A model generated the notes under the pieces. The model was given only the letters and a program-made list of their open reading frames with translations. It made no database searches and was not told the origin of the DNA. DNA of 64,000 nt, taken from positions 3,973,501 through 4,037,500 of the forward strand of contig CP047152.1 in NCBI GenBank assembly GCA_041879295.1, given 5' to 3'. The position numbers and the translations under genes are program-made. Positions 47,580 through 59,395 of the stretch are shown here, in pieces. Numbering within the stretch: position 1 is the first letter of the stretch; each line of letters opens with the position of its first letter. Source of the stretch: Pseudomonas putida (GTDB lineage Bacteria; Pseudomonadota; Gammaproteobacteria; Pseudomonadales; Pseudomonadaceae).

Positions 47580-49703
47580 ATGCTTTTCTTTCACGGTAAA
47601 CACATTTTCAGCGCCATCTTCGACATGGATGGCACCCTCTTCGACACCGAGCGCCTGCGCTTCAAGACACTCAAACAAGCGTCTCTGGAAATCTTCGGCA
47701 AAGCGCTGAGCGAGCACACCCTGATTGGCTCGCTGGGCCTGAGCGCAAAGAAGGCCGAGGCCCTTGCCAAGGCGCATAACGGCGACGACTTCCCGTACGC
47801 CGAAATCCGCCAACGCGCCGATGAACTTGAACTGGAGTACGTGCGCAATCACGGCGTACCGATCAAGGCCGGCCTGCTGGAGGTGCTGGAGCGCCTGCGC
47901 AAGTCGGGCCTGACCATGGCGGTGGCCACCTCCAGCCGCCGTGCCATCGCCGAGGAATACCTGATCAACGCCAACGTGCTGAAGTACTTCGACATCACCG
48001 TTTGTGGCGATGAAGTCAGCCAAGGCAAACCACACCCCGAGATTTTCCTGAAAGCCGCCCGCGCGCTCAATTGCGAGCCAGACCAGTGCTTCATGGTCGA
48101 GGACTCGGAAAACGGCATGCTGTCGGCGATGCGCGCCGAAGGGCAGGCGATCCTGATCGAGGACATCAAGCCGCCTGCGCCGGAAATCAAGGCGGGCGCG
48201 CTCAAAGCCTACCGCAGCATGCATGAATTTCTCGCCGACCTGAGCGAGTGCGTACCCGACCTGGGCATGCCTGCATTGAGTGAGCCGTTCCCGGCCTCGA
48301 TGAACCAGTTCAGCGTGGGCATTCATGGTTTCGGCGCCATCGGCGGCGGTTACCTGACACAGGTATTTTCCCATTGGGACGGCTACACCCGACCGCGTGA
48401 AATCATTGCCGCAACCCGCTCACGCATGCTGCGCGAAAGCGTCAGCGCCTTTGGCCGCTACAGCGTACGCTACGGCGCCACGTCGTTCGACCAGACCATC
48501 GACAACGTGCGCATGATCGACATGGACGATGACGACGCGGTCATCAGCATGTACACCACTGCCGAAATCATCGGCCTGAGCCTGCCCGAGCAGGCCATCA
48601 GAAGCCAGGCCAGGGTGATCGCCCAAGGCCTGCTGCAACGCTTCGAGCGCCGAGGCCGCGAGCTGACTCTGCTGATCGTGCTGAACAAGGTTGGCGGTGC
48701 GGCGTTCGTGCGTCGTCACGTGCAAGCCGAGCTGGCGTTACTGTGCCCGCCTGCGATCAGCGAGCAGGTTATGCAAAAGACCCATTTCGCCGAAACGGTG
48801 GTCAGCCGCATCGTGTCCAAACTGGGCAATGACGCACTGGTACGGCAACTGCGCATCAAGTCGCAGATGTTCCAGAACAGCCTGGAAGACGAGCCTGCAA
48901 GCACGCGCAAACCTTCAGCGCCGCTACCAGAGTACGAACGGCTGATCGGCCACTTCAGGCCCTTTGCGCAGCCCAGCAGCGCCATGAGCCAGCTGCATCT
49001 GGTGCTGTTCAACAGCGAAGCCGACATGCCGCTTTACGCCGAGCGCGGCAGCGATTTGCTCGAACGCCTGCGCCAGGTGAAGACAGTGCCAGACATTGCC
49101 CAGATCCAGATCATCAAGAACCGCCTGTGGAACGGCCCGCACGCCATCGTGGCCTGGTACGCCAGCCTGCTGGGCCATGCCTGGGTCGGCCAGGGCATGG
49201 GCGATGCGCGGGTGAGTGAACTGGCCGAGCGCCTGATTCGCCAGGAGGTCGCGCCCGCACTGGTGGCCGAATACCCACAGATGGCCGAGGTGGTCAGCCG
49301 CTTTGCCGAGGCATTCCTCGAACGCTGCAAAACCTCGTTCAAAGACCCGTGCGCCCGGGTAGGCCGCGACCCCTTGCGCAAGCTGCAACGCAATGAACGC
49401 ATCCTCAGCAGCATCGACCTTGCCCGCAAGCACGGTATTGCAACCCCGGCCCTGGCGTTTGGCGCAGGGCTCGCCATTCACCACGCCCTGAACGGCAGCG
49501 ACAGCAAAGACCTGGAAAGCCAGGCAATCAGGCGGGTTTACCTCGACAACCAGGAAAGCGTCGAAGCCGTGCTTACCCATGCCAACAAACCGTTCCCCGG
49601 GTTGTGCCCCGTCAAGGACGCGGAACTGATCGCTGCCATCAGTGAAGGTTTCCGCCAATTGCCGCAGCCGGCTTCGCGTCACGCGATTGCTGTAGGCTCA
49701 TAA
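47580..49703 (+). CDS. mtlD: Fused HAD phosphatase and mannitol-1-phosphate 5-dehydrogenase
   Basis: Predicted 707-residue fusion. The N-terminal HAD domain (about 8-215) has DMDGTL (Asp15, Asp17), ATSSRR and GKPHPEIF, and resembles beta-phosphoglucomutase-like phosphatases. The C-terminal part (about 243-700) is a polyol dehydrogenase with the nucleotide fold FSVGIHGFGAIGGGYL. The same architecture in Acinetobacter MtlD reduces fructose-6-phosphate to mannitol-1-phosphate and dephosphorylates it, making mannitol as a compatible solute under salt stress. No mannitol transport or kinase gene adjoins, which favours synthesis over catabolism. Confidence 0.85.
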   Translation: MLFFHGKHIFSAIFDMDGTLFDTERLRFKTLKQASLEIFGKALSEHTLIGSLGLSAKKAEALAKAHNGDDFPYAEIRQRADELELEYVRNHGVPIKAGLLEVLERLRKSGLTMAVATSSRRAIAEEYLINANVLKYFDITVCGDEVSQGKPHPEIFLKAARALNCEPDQCFMVEDSENGMLSAMRAEGQAILIEDIKPPAPEIKAGALKAYRSMHEFLADLSECVPDLGMPALSEPFPASMNQFSVGIHGFGAIGGGYLTQVFSHWDGYTRPREIIAATRSRMLRESVSAFGRYSVRYGATSFDQTIDNVRMIDMDDDDAVISMYTTAEIIGLSLPEQAIRSQARVIAQGLLQRFERRGRELTLLIVLNKVGGAAFVRRHVQAELALLCPPAISEQVMQKTHFAETVVSRIVSKLGNDALVRQLRIKSQMFQNSLEDEPASTRKPSAPLPEYERLIGHFRPFAQPSSAMSQLHLVLFNSEADMPLYAERGSDLLERLRQVKTVPDIAQIQIIKNRLWNGPHAIVAWYASLLGHAWVGQGMGDARVSELAERLIRQEVAPALVAEYPQMAEVVSRFAEAFLERCKTSFKDPCARVGRDPLRKLQRNERILSSIDLARKHGIATPALAFGAGLAIHHALNGSDSKDLESQAIRRVYLDNQESVEAVLTHANKPFPGLCPVKDAELIAAISEGFRQLPQPASRHAIAVGS

Positions 49704-49782
49704 CCAGCCCTGGCCGGGACACTGTGGACGCTGGCTGCGCCTGCGTCCCGGTCAGCGCCATGGGCTGGCCTTGGGTACCGGC

Positions 49783-50967
49783 CTAAAGCACTTCGAACAG
49801 GCCTGCTGCGCCCATGCCGCCGCCCACGCACATTGTCACGACCACGTACTTCACCTTACGTCGCTTGCCCTCCAGCAAGGCATGGCCGACCATCCGCGCG
49901 CCGCTCATGCCATAGGGGTGGCCGATAGCAATGGCGCCGCCATTGACGTTCAGCTTCGCCGGGTCGATCTGCAACTGCTGGGCGCAATACAGCACCTGGC
50001 AGGCGAACGCCTCGTTCAGCTCCCATAGCCCGATATCGTCTACCGTCAGGCCCTGCTGGCGCAGTAGCTTGGGCACCGCCAATACCGGGCCGATGCCCAT
50101 TTCCTCGGGGGCAAGGCCAGCTACAGCGATACCGCGGTAAAGCCCCAGGGCTGCAGTACCCGAGCGCGCCGCCAGCGCACCGTCCATCAGCACGCAGGCA
50201 CTGGCGCCATCGGACAACTGACTGGCATTACCGGCCGTGACACAACCGCCTTCGACCACGGGCTTGAGCCCCTGAAGGTCGGCCAGGGTCGTCGCCGGTC
50301 GGTTCCCTTCGTCCTGGGTCAGGCGCACCTCTTCATGGCTGACAACACCTGTCAGCTTGTCCACCACCTTCTTGCGTGCGATCACCGGCACGATTTCAGC
50401 GGCGAACAGCCCTGCCGCCTGCGCCGCTGCCGTGCGCTGCTGAGACTGCAGGGCGTAGGCATCCTGCGCTTCGCGGCTTATGCCATAACGCCGGGCCACC
50501 CGTTCGGCCGTTTGCAACATCGGCATGTAGGCGTGCTCGCTCAGGCGCAGCACTGCGGGGTCGTAAGCCTCACTGGCCAGCTGGTTGTGCACCTGCTGCA
50601 CCAGGCTGATCTGCTCCTGGCCTGCGCCAATGGTCACCTGCATGCCATCAACCATTATCTGCTTCGCCGCCGTGGCAATGGCCATCAGGCCTGAAGCGCA
50701 CTGGCGGTCGACGGTCTGACCGCTGACCGATTGGGGCAGGCCGGCGGCCAGCGCCGACAGCCGCCCCGGGTTGATCGCGGCAGTGCCGCTCTGCATGGCA
50801 GTCCCCAGCACCAGGTCATCGACCTGCGCCGGTTCGATGCCAGCACGTTCTACTGCGGCGCGGATAGCGACAGCCGTCATGCTGGGGGTTTTCAGGTCGT
50901 TGAAGGCGCCACGCATGGCTTTGCCGATAGGGGTGCGAGCAGTGGCGACGATCACGGCATCTTTCAT
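49783..50967 (-). CDS. Acetyl-CoA acetyltransferase (thiolase)
   Basis: Predicted 394-residue thiolase. The nucleophilic cysteine lies in DRQCASGLMAIATAA, the second conserved block is NVNGGAIAIGHPYGMSGARM, and the catalytic C-terminal block is TMCVGGGMGAAGLFEVL. It would catalyse the last thiolytic step of the operon's pathway. Its start overlaps the stop of the thioesterase gene by 4 bp. It is the last gene of the operon. Confidence 0.93.
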   Translation of the reverse strand: MKDAVIVATARTPIGKAMRGAFNDLKTPSMTAVAIRAAVERAGIEPAQVDDLVLGTAMQSGTAAINPGRLSALAAGLPQSVSGQTVDRQCASGLMAIATAAKQIMVDGMQVTIGAGQEQISLVQQVHNQLASEAYDPAVLRLSEHAYMPMLQTAERVARRYGISREAQDAYALQSQQRTAAAQAAGLFAAEIVPVIARKKVVDKLTGVVSHEEVRLTQDEGNRPATTLADLQGLKPVVEGGCVTAGNASQLSDGASACVLMDGALAARSGTAALGLYRGIAVAGLAPEEMGIGPVLAVPKLLRQQGLTVDDIGLWELNEAFACQVLYCAQQLQIDPAKLNVNGGAIAIGHPYGMSGARMVGHALLEGKRRKVKYVVVTMCVGGGMGAAGLFEVL

Positions 50968-51416
50968 GATGGCTGTTCCTCAGGGGATAGGGGCTGCAGT
51001 TCGCTCAACACATGCCGCAGGCAGTCAGGCACCGGCACCGGACGCCGCCCTTCGCGGTCGACGAATACATGGACGAAGCGGCCGGTGGCACAGGCCAGTG
51101 GCTGGCCGGCGAGGAACACCGCCAACTGATAGTGCACTGAGGTGTTACCCAACCGGCTCACCGCAAGGCCCACTTCGATGTCATGCGGGAAGGCCACCGG
51201 CGCCTGGTAGTCGCAGGCGGAGCTGACCACCAGCGCGATCACCCTCCCCTGGTCGATATCCAACCCACCCTCCTGCACCAGCAGGCGGTTCACGGCGCTG
51301 TCGAAAAAGCTGTAATAGACCACGTTGTTCACGTGGCCATAGACATCGTTGTCGTGCCACCGAGTGGTTATGGGCGTGTAGTGCCGATAGTGTTCACGTC
51401 GCCGGAGGTGGTTCAT
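50964..51416 (-). CDS. 4HBT-fold acyl-CoA thioesterase
   Basis: Predicted 150-residue hot-dog thioesterase. The YbgC-like motif is visible: TRWHDNDVYGHVNNVVYYSFFDSAVNR, with Asp in the active-site position. Overlaps by 1 bp with the alcohol dehydrogenase gene upstream and by 4 bp with the thiolase gene downstream, so it is an integral member of the operon, perhaps releasing a free acid or protecting the CoA pool. Confidence 0.88.
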   Translation of the reverse strand: MNHLRRREHYRHYTPITTRWHDNDVYGHVNNVVYYSFFDSAVNRLLVQEGGLDIDQGRVIALVVSSACDYQAPVAFPHDIEVGLAVSRLGNTSVHYQLAVFLAGQPLACATGRFVHVFVDREGRRPVPVPDCLRHVLSELQPLSPEEQPS

Positions 51417-52579
51417 CAGTAGGCTGCCTCATAGATGGCCAGCGCATCGGCCTGGGTGACTTCACGCGGGTTATTGACCAAAAGGCGTTGCTGTTGCATC
51501 GCGTCTTCGGCCAGCTGGCCAAGCCGATGACCCGGTACATCAGCGTCGCGCAGGCGGTCAGGTAACCCGCAGCGGCTACTTAGCGCAGCCAGCTCGGCCA
51601 CGAATTGTTCTGCCTGCTGGCGCTGATCGCCCGGCTGCAAACGGGCCCCCAGCAGCGGCACGGCCAGCTCGGCGTAGTCCACTGCCGCCACCGGCAGGTT
51701 GAAGCGCAGCACATGCGGCAACACCAGCGCGTTGGCCAGGCCATGGGGAATATGAAAATGCCCACCCAGCGGATAGGCCAGGGCATGCACCGCCGCCACC
51801 GGTGCATTGGCAAAGGCCTGGCCGGCCAGGCATGCTCCCAGCAGCATGGCCTGGCGGGCCTGCAGGTTGCCGCCGTTGTGCACAGCCTGGTCAAGGTTAT
51901 CCGCCAGCAGCCGCAGCGCCTCACGGGCCAGCAGGCTGGACAGCGGGTTACGTTTGAGGCGGCTGGTATAGGCTTCGATGGCATGCACCATGGCGTCGAT
52001 ACCGGTAGCAGCAGTGACCGCCGATGGCAGGCCGAGGGTACAGACGGCGTCGAGCACTGCCAGGTCCGGCAACAGCAGCGGCGAAACAATGCCCATTTTG
52101 GTGGTAGCACCGGTGGTGACGATGGCGATCGGTGTCACCTCCGAACCGGTACCTGCCGTGGTGGGCACCTGGATCAACGGAAGCCGGCGGCCCTTGGCCT
52201 TGTCAATGCCATACAGCTCGGCGATCGGCTGTGAACAGTCGCGGTGGGCCAGCAGTGCAACCAGCTTGGCCACATCCATCGAACTGCCGCCGCCGAACCC
52301 TACCACCAGGTCGGCACCAATATGCCGGGCGCGCTGGACGGCCGCCAGCACGCATGCTTCGCTAGGGTCGGCCGTAACCTCACTGAAGATCGCCACGCCG
52401 ACCTTGGCTGCCGTGAACCCCGGCAGCAGGTCATCAAGCATGCCAAGACGGGCGATACCCGGGTCACTGACGATCAAAACACGCTTGGCACCGCGCTCAC
52501 GGCACAGACCTGCAAGGCGCTGCACCGCGCCGGCTTCGCAGAGGATCTGCGCAGTGGTGGCAAAGCTGAAAGGCTGCAT
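51416..52579 (-). CDS. Iron-containing alcohol dehydrogenase
   Basis: Predicted 387-residue group III (Fe-dependent) dehydrogenase. NAD-binding block GFGGGSSMDVAKLVALLA, PTTAGTGSEVTPIAIVT, and metal-binding histidines in HALAYPLGGHFHIPHGLANALVLPHV. It probably oxidises an alcohol, or a 4-hydroxy acid, feeding the CoA-dependent genes. AAGGAG lies 6 bases before the ATG at 52579. A 33-bp gap separates it from the acyl-CoA dehydrogenase gene. Confidence 0.92.
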   Translation of the reverse strand: MQPFSFATTAQILCEAGAVQRLAGLCRERGAKRVLIVSDPGIARLGMLDDLLPGFTAAKVGVAIFSEVTADPSEACVLAAVQRARHIGADLVVGFGGGSSMDVAKLVALLAHRDCSQPIAELYGIDKAKGRRLPLIQVPTTAGTGSEVTPIAIVTTGATTKMGIVSPLLLPDLAVLDAVCTLGLPSAVTAATGIDAMVHAIEAYTSRLKRNPLSSLLAREALRLLADNLDQAVHNGGNLQARQAMLLGACLAGQAFANAPVAAVHALAYPLGGHFHIPHGLANALVLPHVLRFNLPVAAVDYAELAVPLLGARLQPGDQRQQAEQFVAELAALSSRCGLPDRLRDADVPGHRLGQLAEDAMQQQRLLVNNPREVTQADALAIYEAAY

Positions 52580-52612
52580 CACACTCTCCTTGTCAATGTG
52601 GTTTGCCGTGCG

Positions 52613-54384
<1,772 letters not shown>

Positions 54385-54388
<4 letters not shown>

Positions 54389-55623
54389 GCCCGAACCTCC
54401 CCACGCGGTTCGAAACGCTTGCCACCGGCCACCAGCGAATAGAACAACCCTGCCGGGCGCCAATGCTCGCCAAGCACGCCCTGCAGGTATTCCAGCCGGG
54501 CCAGGATAAACGGCGCCCCCTGCTCGTCAGCCCAGCGCATGGGCCCGCCAGTGGCAGCCGGAAAGCCATAGCCGTGAAGCCAGACCCGGTCGATGTCGGC
54601 GCTGCTGGCGGCGATACCTTCCTGGAGAACCTTCGCCCCTTCGTTGACCAGTGCCAGCAGGCAGCGCTCGAGGATTTCCTCGGCACTGATACCCCGGCGT
54701 CGATAGCCAAGCTTCTGGGACACCTGCAGCACCAGAGCGTCGACCTGCGGGTCATGCTCGGCCTGTCGGCTGCCGGGTGCATAGCGGTAATAGCCTTGCG
54801 CGGTTTTCTGCCCGAGGCGGCCGAGTTCGCACAGCGCGTTATCGACCTGCACCAGCGGGTCGTGCATGCCTTGCCCGGCCAGCTGCCGGGCGCGCCACTC
54901 CAGGTCGATGCCCACCACGTCGTACATGCGGAAGGGCCCCATGGCGAAGCCAAACTGCTGCAGTACCGCATCCACCTGGTGTGGCAAAGCCCCTTCAAGC
55001 AGCAACTTGCGTGCTTCGCCCACATAGCTGCGCAACATGCGATTGCCAATGAACCCTGGGCAGTTGCCTGCCACTATCGCCACCTTGCCCATGCGCTCGC
55101 CCAGCGCTTTGGCGGCCTCGAGTACCTTCTGATCAGTGTGCGCCCCACGCACGATTTCGAGCAGCTTCATGACATGCGCGGGGCTGAAGAAATGCAGCCC
55201 AAGGACCTGGGACGGTCGCTGGGTGACGGCGGCAATCGCGTCGATGTCCAGCGCCGAGGTGTTGCTGGCCAGGATCGCACGTGGCTTGAGGTGTGCATCC
55301 AGTGCACGGAAGATTTCCTGCTTGAGCGCCAGGTTTTCATACACCGCTTCAATCACCAGGTCGGCCTCCGCCAACGCCGGATAGCCGTCCACGACCTGCA
55401 CACGCGCCAGGCAGGCTTCGGCCTGGGCCTGGGTGATGCGCTGCTTGTCCACCTGCTGGGCCCAGGCTTGGCTGACCATGCCCAGCCCTGCTTCGAGCGC
55501 TGCCGCGTTGCAGTCCAGCCACAGCACCGACAGCCCGGCGTTGGCCAGGCTGATGACGATGCCGCGGCCCATGGTGCCTGCACCTATCACAGCCACCTGA
55601 TTGATCGGGAAGGGAGTATTCAC
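54385..55623 (-). CDS. 3-hydroxyacyl-CoA dehydrogenase
   Basis: Predicted 412-residue NAD-dependent dehydrogenase: Rossmann motif VIGAGTMGRGIV near residue 12, SNTSALDI, GLHFFSPAHVMKLLEIVRG, PGFIGNRML, and two C-terminal 3HCDH domains. It lacks the crotonase part of FadB. GTG start at 55623 has GGAG 8 bases upstream; a TTG two codons earlier is too close to that site. First gene of the operon, divergent from the LysR gene. Confidence 0.92.
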
Positions 55624-55725
55624 GCGCAACGCTCCTGCTTTCTTGTAGGTATGAGGACTGTGATCACCCTAAGCAGGCCGAAGGTATTTTTGAAATTTCC
55701 ATTTCGTATGCCATATATTTTCGGC

Positions 55726-56631
55726 ATGAATATTTCGAACTTCGACCTGAACCTGCTGCGCGTCTTCGATATGTTGCTGCGTGAACAGAACGTATCCCGC
55801 GCCGCCGAGCGTCTGGCCCTGACCCAGCCGACCGTGAGCAATGCCCTGGCGCGCCTGCGTGACCAGCTGGGTGACCCGCTGCTGGTCCGCGTGGGCCGGC
55901 GCATGCGCCCGACGCCACGCGCCTTGGCACTGGAGGGGCCGATACGTGCTGCGTTACAGCAGATCGAGCAGACACTGGGCACCGGCGATGGCTTCGAGCC
56001 ACAGCGCAGCCATCGCCAACTGCGCATCGCCCTCACCGATTTCGTCGAACAGCTTTGCATGCCGCCGCTCCTGGCGCGGTTGCAACTACTGGCACCCAAC
56101 TTGCGCATCGACGTGGTGCACCTGGCCCCCAACCTGCCGGCCGAGGCGCTGGACCGGGGCGACCTCGACCTGGTACTGGGCCGCTTCGACGAGGTGCCAG
56201 CGCGCTTCACCCGCCACCCCTGGCGCCGTGAAACCCTGCAGATCGCGCTGCGCCAGCAGCACCCGCACCTGGCGCTGGGCCAGGCACTGGACCTCGATGC
56301 GTTCCTGGGCTTGCGGCACATCTGGGTGCACGGCGGCCAGACCCGAGGCATGGTCGACCAGTGGCTGGCCGAGCAAGGCCTGACCCGGCAAATCGCCTAT
56401 ACCACGCCCAACTACCTGCAGGCCGCGCATCTGGCCGCAGCCACCGAAATGTGCGTGGTGCTGCCGCGGCAACTGGCCCAGCAGTTCGCGCATCTGCTGC
56501 CTTTGGCGGTGCACGAACTGCCTTTTGCCCTGGAGCCTTTCGAACTTGAACTGGTACACCTGAGCCACCGTCAGCACGACCCCGCCCTGGCCTGGCTGGT
56601 CGAACAGATCCTCACGCTCCCCCCCGCCTGA
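55726..56631 (+). CDS. LysR-family regulator of the beta-oxidation-like operon
   Basis: Predicted 301-residue regulator of the NodD/LinR-like branch: FDLNLLRVFDMLLREQNVSRAAERLALTQPTVSNALARLRDQLGDPLLVRVGRRM. It is divergent from the hydroxyacyl-CoA dehydrogenase gene across a 102-bp gap that is AT-rich near its start, consistent with controlling that operon. The sulfatase gene follows on the same strand after about 100 bp. Confidence 0.9.
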   Translation: MNISNFDLNLLRVFDMLLREQNVSRAAERLALTQPTVSNALARLRDQLGDPLLVRVGRRMRPTPRALALEGPIRAALQQIEQTLGTGDGFEPQRSHRQLRIALTDFVEQLCMPPLLARLQLLAPNLRIDVVHLAPNLPAEALDRGDLDLVLGRFDEVPARFTRHPWRRETLQIALRQQHPHLALGQALDLDAFLGLRHIWVHGGQTRGMVDQWLAEQGLTRQIAYTTPNYLQAAHLAAATEMCVVLPRQLAQQFAHLLPLAVHELPFALEPFELELVHLSHRQHDPALAWLVEQILTLPPA

Positions 56632-56732
56632 AGCCATCAGGAAACGCGATAGCGGCCATGCCGCTCTGGTATTGGCTGGTGCGCAAGCCCCTCCCCTAGA
56701 GTGTTCTGCCTCAAGAACAACAAGGAAATCCC

Positions 56733-58694
56733 ATGCGCTTTTCACTGTCGATGCTGGCGCTTGCCCTGCTGGCCCCCCTTCCGAGCCTGGCCGCAACAGC
56801 GGCCAAGGATGCCACCGCGGCCACCCTGGCCAGCAACCAGCAGTGGCTGAAACGGTTATCCTTCGAGGATCGCGTCGATTACGAAACAGCCAGGCGTGGG
56901 CTGGTCGAGCGGTTCGACGGGCCAGTCGCGACAGCCGATGGCAAGACCGTGTGGAACCTGGCCCAGTATGCTTTTCTGGAACCGGCGCAATCCCCTGCCA
57001 CGGTAAACCCGAGCTTGTGGCGCGTCGCTCAGTTGAACAACATCGCCGGGCTGTTCAAGGTCACCGAGGGCATCTACCAGCTTCGCGGTCTGGACCTGGC
57101 CAACATGACCATCGTCGAGGGGCCGGACGGGCTGATTGTGCTCGACCCGCTGCTTGCCGTGGAGACGGCCAAGGCGGGCCTCGAACTGTACTTCAAGCAC
57201 CGCCCGCGCAAGCCGGTGACCACGGTGATCTACACCCACCCGCACGTCGACCATTTCGGCGGCGTGCGCGGGGTGATCAACGAGGCGGACGTCAAGGCTG
57301 GCAAAGTACAGGTCATCGCGCCCGAGGGGTTCTTCGAGCATGCCATCGGTGAAAACGTGCTGGCCGGACCGGCCATGAAACGCCGCGCCCAGTACATGTA
57401 CGGCGCGCCCCTGCCCCGTGGGCCGCGAGGCCAGGTGGATGCCGGACTGGGCAAGGGCGTGCCGGCCAATGCCACTGTCAGCCTCATCGCGCCGACGCTC
57501 GAAATCAGCCAACCGCTGCAACGCATGACCCTGAGCGGCGTGGAGGTGGAGTTCCAGCTGACCCCGGGCACCGAGGCGCCGGCGGAAATGAACATCTATT
57601 TCCCGGCGCTCAGGGCACTGTGCATGGCCGAGAACGCCACCCATGTGCAGCACAACGTACTGACGCTGCGCGGGGCACTGGTGCGCGATCCGAAAGTGTG
57701 GGCCCATTACCTGGACCAATCGCTGGTGCGCTACGGCGAGCAGGCCGAGGTGGTGTTCGCCCAGCATCACTGGCCCACTTGGGGCGGTGCGGCCATCCGC
57801 GACTACCTGGCCGACCAGCGCGATATGTATGCCTTCATCGACAGCCAGACCTTGCGCCTGATCAATCAGGGCCAGACACCCATGGAAATTGCCCAGACCC
57901 TGGCCAGTCTGCCGCCGCGTCTGGCAAGCAAATGGTACAGCCGCGACTACTACGGCTCGCTCAGCCATAACGTCAGGGCCGTCTATCAACGCTACATGGG
58001 GTTCTACGACGGCAACCCGGCCAACCTCGACCCATTGCCACCGCAAGCGGCCGGCAAGCGTTACGTGGCGGCGATGGGGGGGGCCGATCAGGTGCTGACC
58101 CAGGCCCGCCAGGCCTTCGCCAAGGGCGACTATCGATGGGTGGCGCAATTGGTCAACCACCTGGTATTCGCCGAGCCGGACAACACCGAGGCCCGCGAAC
58201 TGCAGGCCGACGCGCTGGAGCAACTGGGTTACCAGAGTGAGAACGCCACCTGGCGCAATGCCTACCTCAGTGGCGCGCAGGAATTGCGCTCAGGCGTTGC
58301 CGCCGGTGCGGGTAGCGGCGGCAACACCGATGACATGGTGCGGGCCCTGACACCCAGCCTGTTTTTCGACTACCTGAGCGTTCGGGTGAATGCCTACAAG
58401 GCCGCCGATAGCGACCTGACCGTAAACTGGCGGTTTTCCGACCTGGACGAAGACTACGCTCTCACCCTGCGCAACGGCGTCCTTACCCACCGCGACCTGG
58501 CGCGCCACGCCAAGGCCGATGTAGAGGTCACCATGCGCAAACAGACGCTGGACCGCATTGCCCTCAAACAGACAGGCTTTCTCAAGGAAGCCACAGCAGG
58601 GGCAATCGACATCAAAGGCGAGCGGGTGAAGTTCCTGCAATTGCTGGGCGGGCTGGAAGAGGCTGATTCACGCTTCAATATCGTCACGCCCTGA
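56733..58694 (+). CDS. Secreted alkylsulfatase (SdsA-like, metallo-beta-lactamase fold)
   Basis: Predicted 653-residue sulfatase that hydrolyses alkyl sulfates such as dodecyl sulfate. A Sec signal peptide (MRFSLSMLALALLAPLPSLA) is visible. The zinc motif reads THPHVDHFGG (His169, His171, Asp173, His174); further markers are MAENATHVQHNVLTLRGALVRDPKVW and QHHWPTWG. The C-terminal SCP2-like domain is present. It stands alone on this strand with AAGGAA before the ATG. Whether the substrate is a primary or secondary alkyl sulfate is not evident. Confidence 0.9.
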   Translation: MRFSLSMLALALLAPLPSLAATAAKDATAATLASNQQWLKRLSFEDRVDYETARRGLVERFDGPVATADGKTVWNLAQYAFLEPAQSPATVNPSLWRVAQLNNIAGLFKVTEGIYQLRGLDLANMTIVEGPDGLIVLDPLLAVETAKAGLELYFKHRPRKPVTTVIYTHPHVDHFGGVRGVINEADVKAGKVQVIAPEGFFEHAIGENVLAGPAMKRRAQYMYGAPLPRGPRGQVDAGLGKGVPANATVSLIAPTLEISQPLQRMTLSGVEVEFQLTPGTEAPAEMNIYFPALRALCMAENATHVQHNVLTLRGALVRDPKVWAHYLDQSLVRYGEQAEVVFAQHHWPTWGGAAIRDYLADQRDMYAFIDSQTLRLINQGQTPMEIAQTLASLPPRLASKWYSRDYYGSLSHNVRAVYQRYMGFYDGNPANLDPLPPQAAGKRYVAAMGGADQVLTQARQAFAKGDYRWVAQLVNHLVFAEPDNTEARELQADALEQLGYQSENATWRNAYLSGAQELRSGVAAGAGSGGNTDDMVRALTPSLFFDYLSVRVNAYKAADSDLTVNWRFSDLDEDYALTLRNGVLTHRDLARHAKADVEVTMRKQTLDRIALKQTGFLKEATAGAIDIKGERVKFLQLLGGLEEADSRFNIVTP

Positions 58695-58722
58695 GCGGCA
58701 GCGGGCGGCACCGGCACTGTGC

Positions 58723-59016
58723 TCAGCCGCCCTTCGCCAACCGGCACAAGCCCGCCAATGCCATCAGCCACACCACGCTACCCAGTGCCAGCACTGCCCA
58801 CGGCGCAGGCTGGCCGCGTTCGGCCTGCAACATCGCCAGGCCTCGTTCATAACGCCGCCGCTGGCGGGATAGCAGCGCCAGCACGGCCACGCCCGCCAAT
58901 GCCAGCACGTACACATCGCCTTGACGACAGGCCAACGCCGCCACCGCCACCAGCGCCAGCACAGTGCGCCGCCAGGCCAGCTCGGTGCGTTCTGCCTGCA
59001 GGCCCGGATCACCCAT
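58723..59016 (-). CDS. Small DUF202 membrane protein (97 aa)
   Basis: Predicted 97-residue inner-membrane protein with about three hydrophobic helices and the DUF202 pattern GLQAERTELAWRRTVLALVAVAAL. It overlaps the preceding 128-residue DUF202 gene by 8 bp, and the two look like an ancient tandem pair (YidG/YidH-like). Function unknown. Confidence 0.82.
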   Translation of the reverse strand: MGDPGLQAERTELAWRRTVLALVAVAALACRQGDVYVLALAGVAVLALLSRQRRRYERGLAMLQAERGQPAPWAVLALGSVVWLMALAGLCRLAKGG

Positions 59017-59395
59017 GCCAGCGTGGCCACAGGACGAGACCTGCCAGCAGTACCGCGACCAGACAGCCCAGCGCCAACAAGGGCACCAGTGCCGGCAACG
59101 GCAGCGGACGTCGATGACGCAATGCCCGCTCTACCCGCAGCCAGCGCAGGCAGGCGCCAGCGCTCAGCAATGCGCTCAACAGCATCAGGCCTGCGACCAG
59201 CCACAGCCGCAGGGGTGTCTCGAGGACGTGGCCGGCGAAGGTTTCAATGGCGATCGCGCCACCCAGCAGCGCCAGCGCGGTGCGGACCCAGGCCAGGAAA
59301 GTACGTTCGTTGGCCAGGGTGAAGCGCGGATCAGGCGCTTCACCCTGGCCCAACAGCCGCCGCGACCAGTCAGGCCGTGGTTCAGGCACGCCCAT
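59009..59395 (-). CDS. YidH-like DUF202 membrane protein (128 aa)
   Basis: Predicted 128-residue membrane protein. The DUF202 motif DPRFTLANERTFLAWVRTALALLGGAIAIETF is complete, with three TM helices. Its ATG overlaps the stop of the DUF1329 gene by 1 bp, so it is translationally coupled in the envelope operon. Function unknown. Confidence 0.85.
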   Translation of the reverse strand: MGVPEPRPDWSRRLLGQGEAPDPRFTLANERTFLAWVRTALALLGGAIAIETFAGHVLETPLRLWLVAGLMLLSALLSAGACLRWLRVERALRHRRPLPLPALVPLLALGCLVAVLLAGLVLWPRWHG

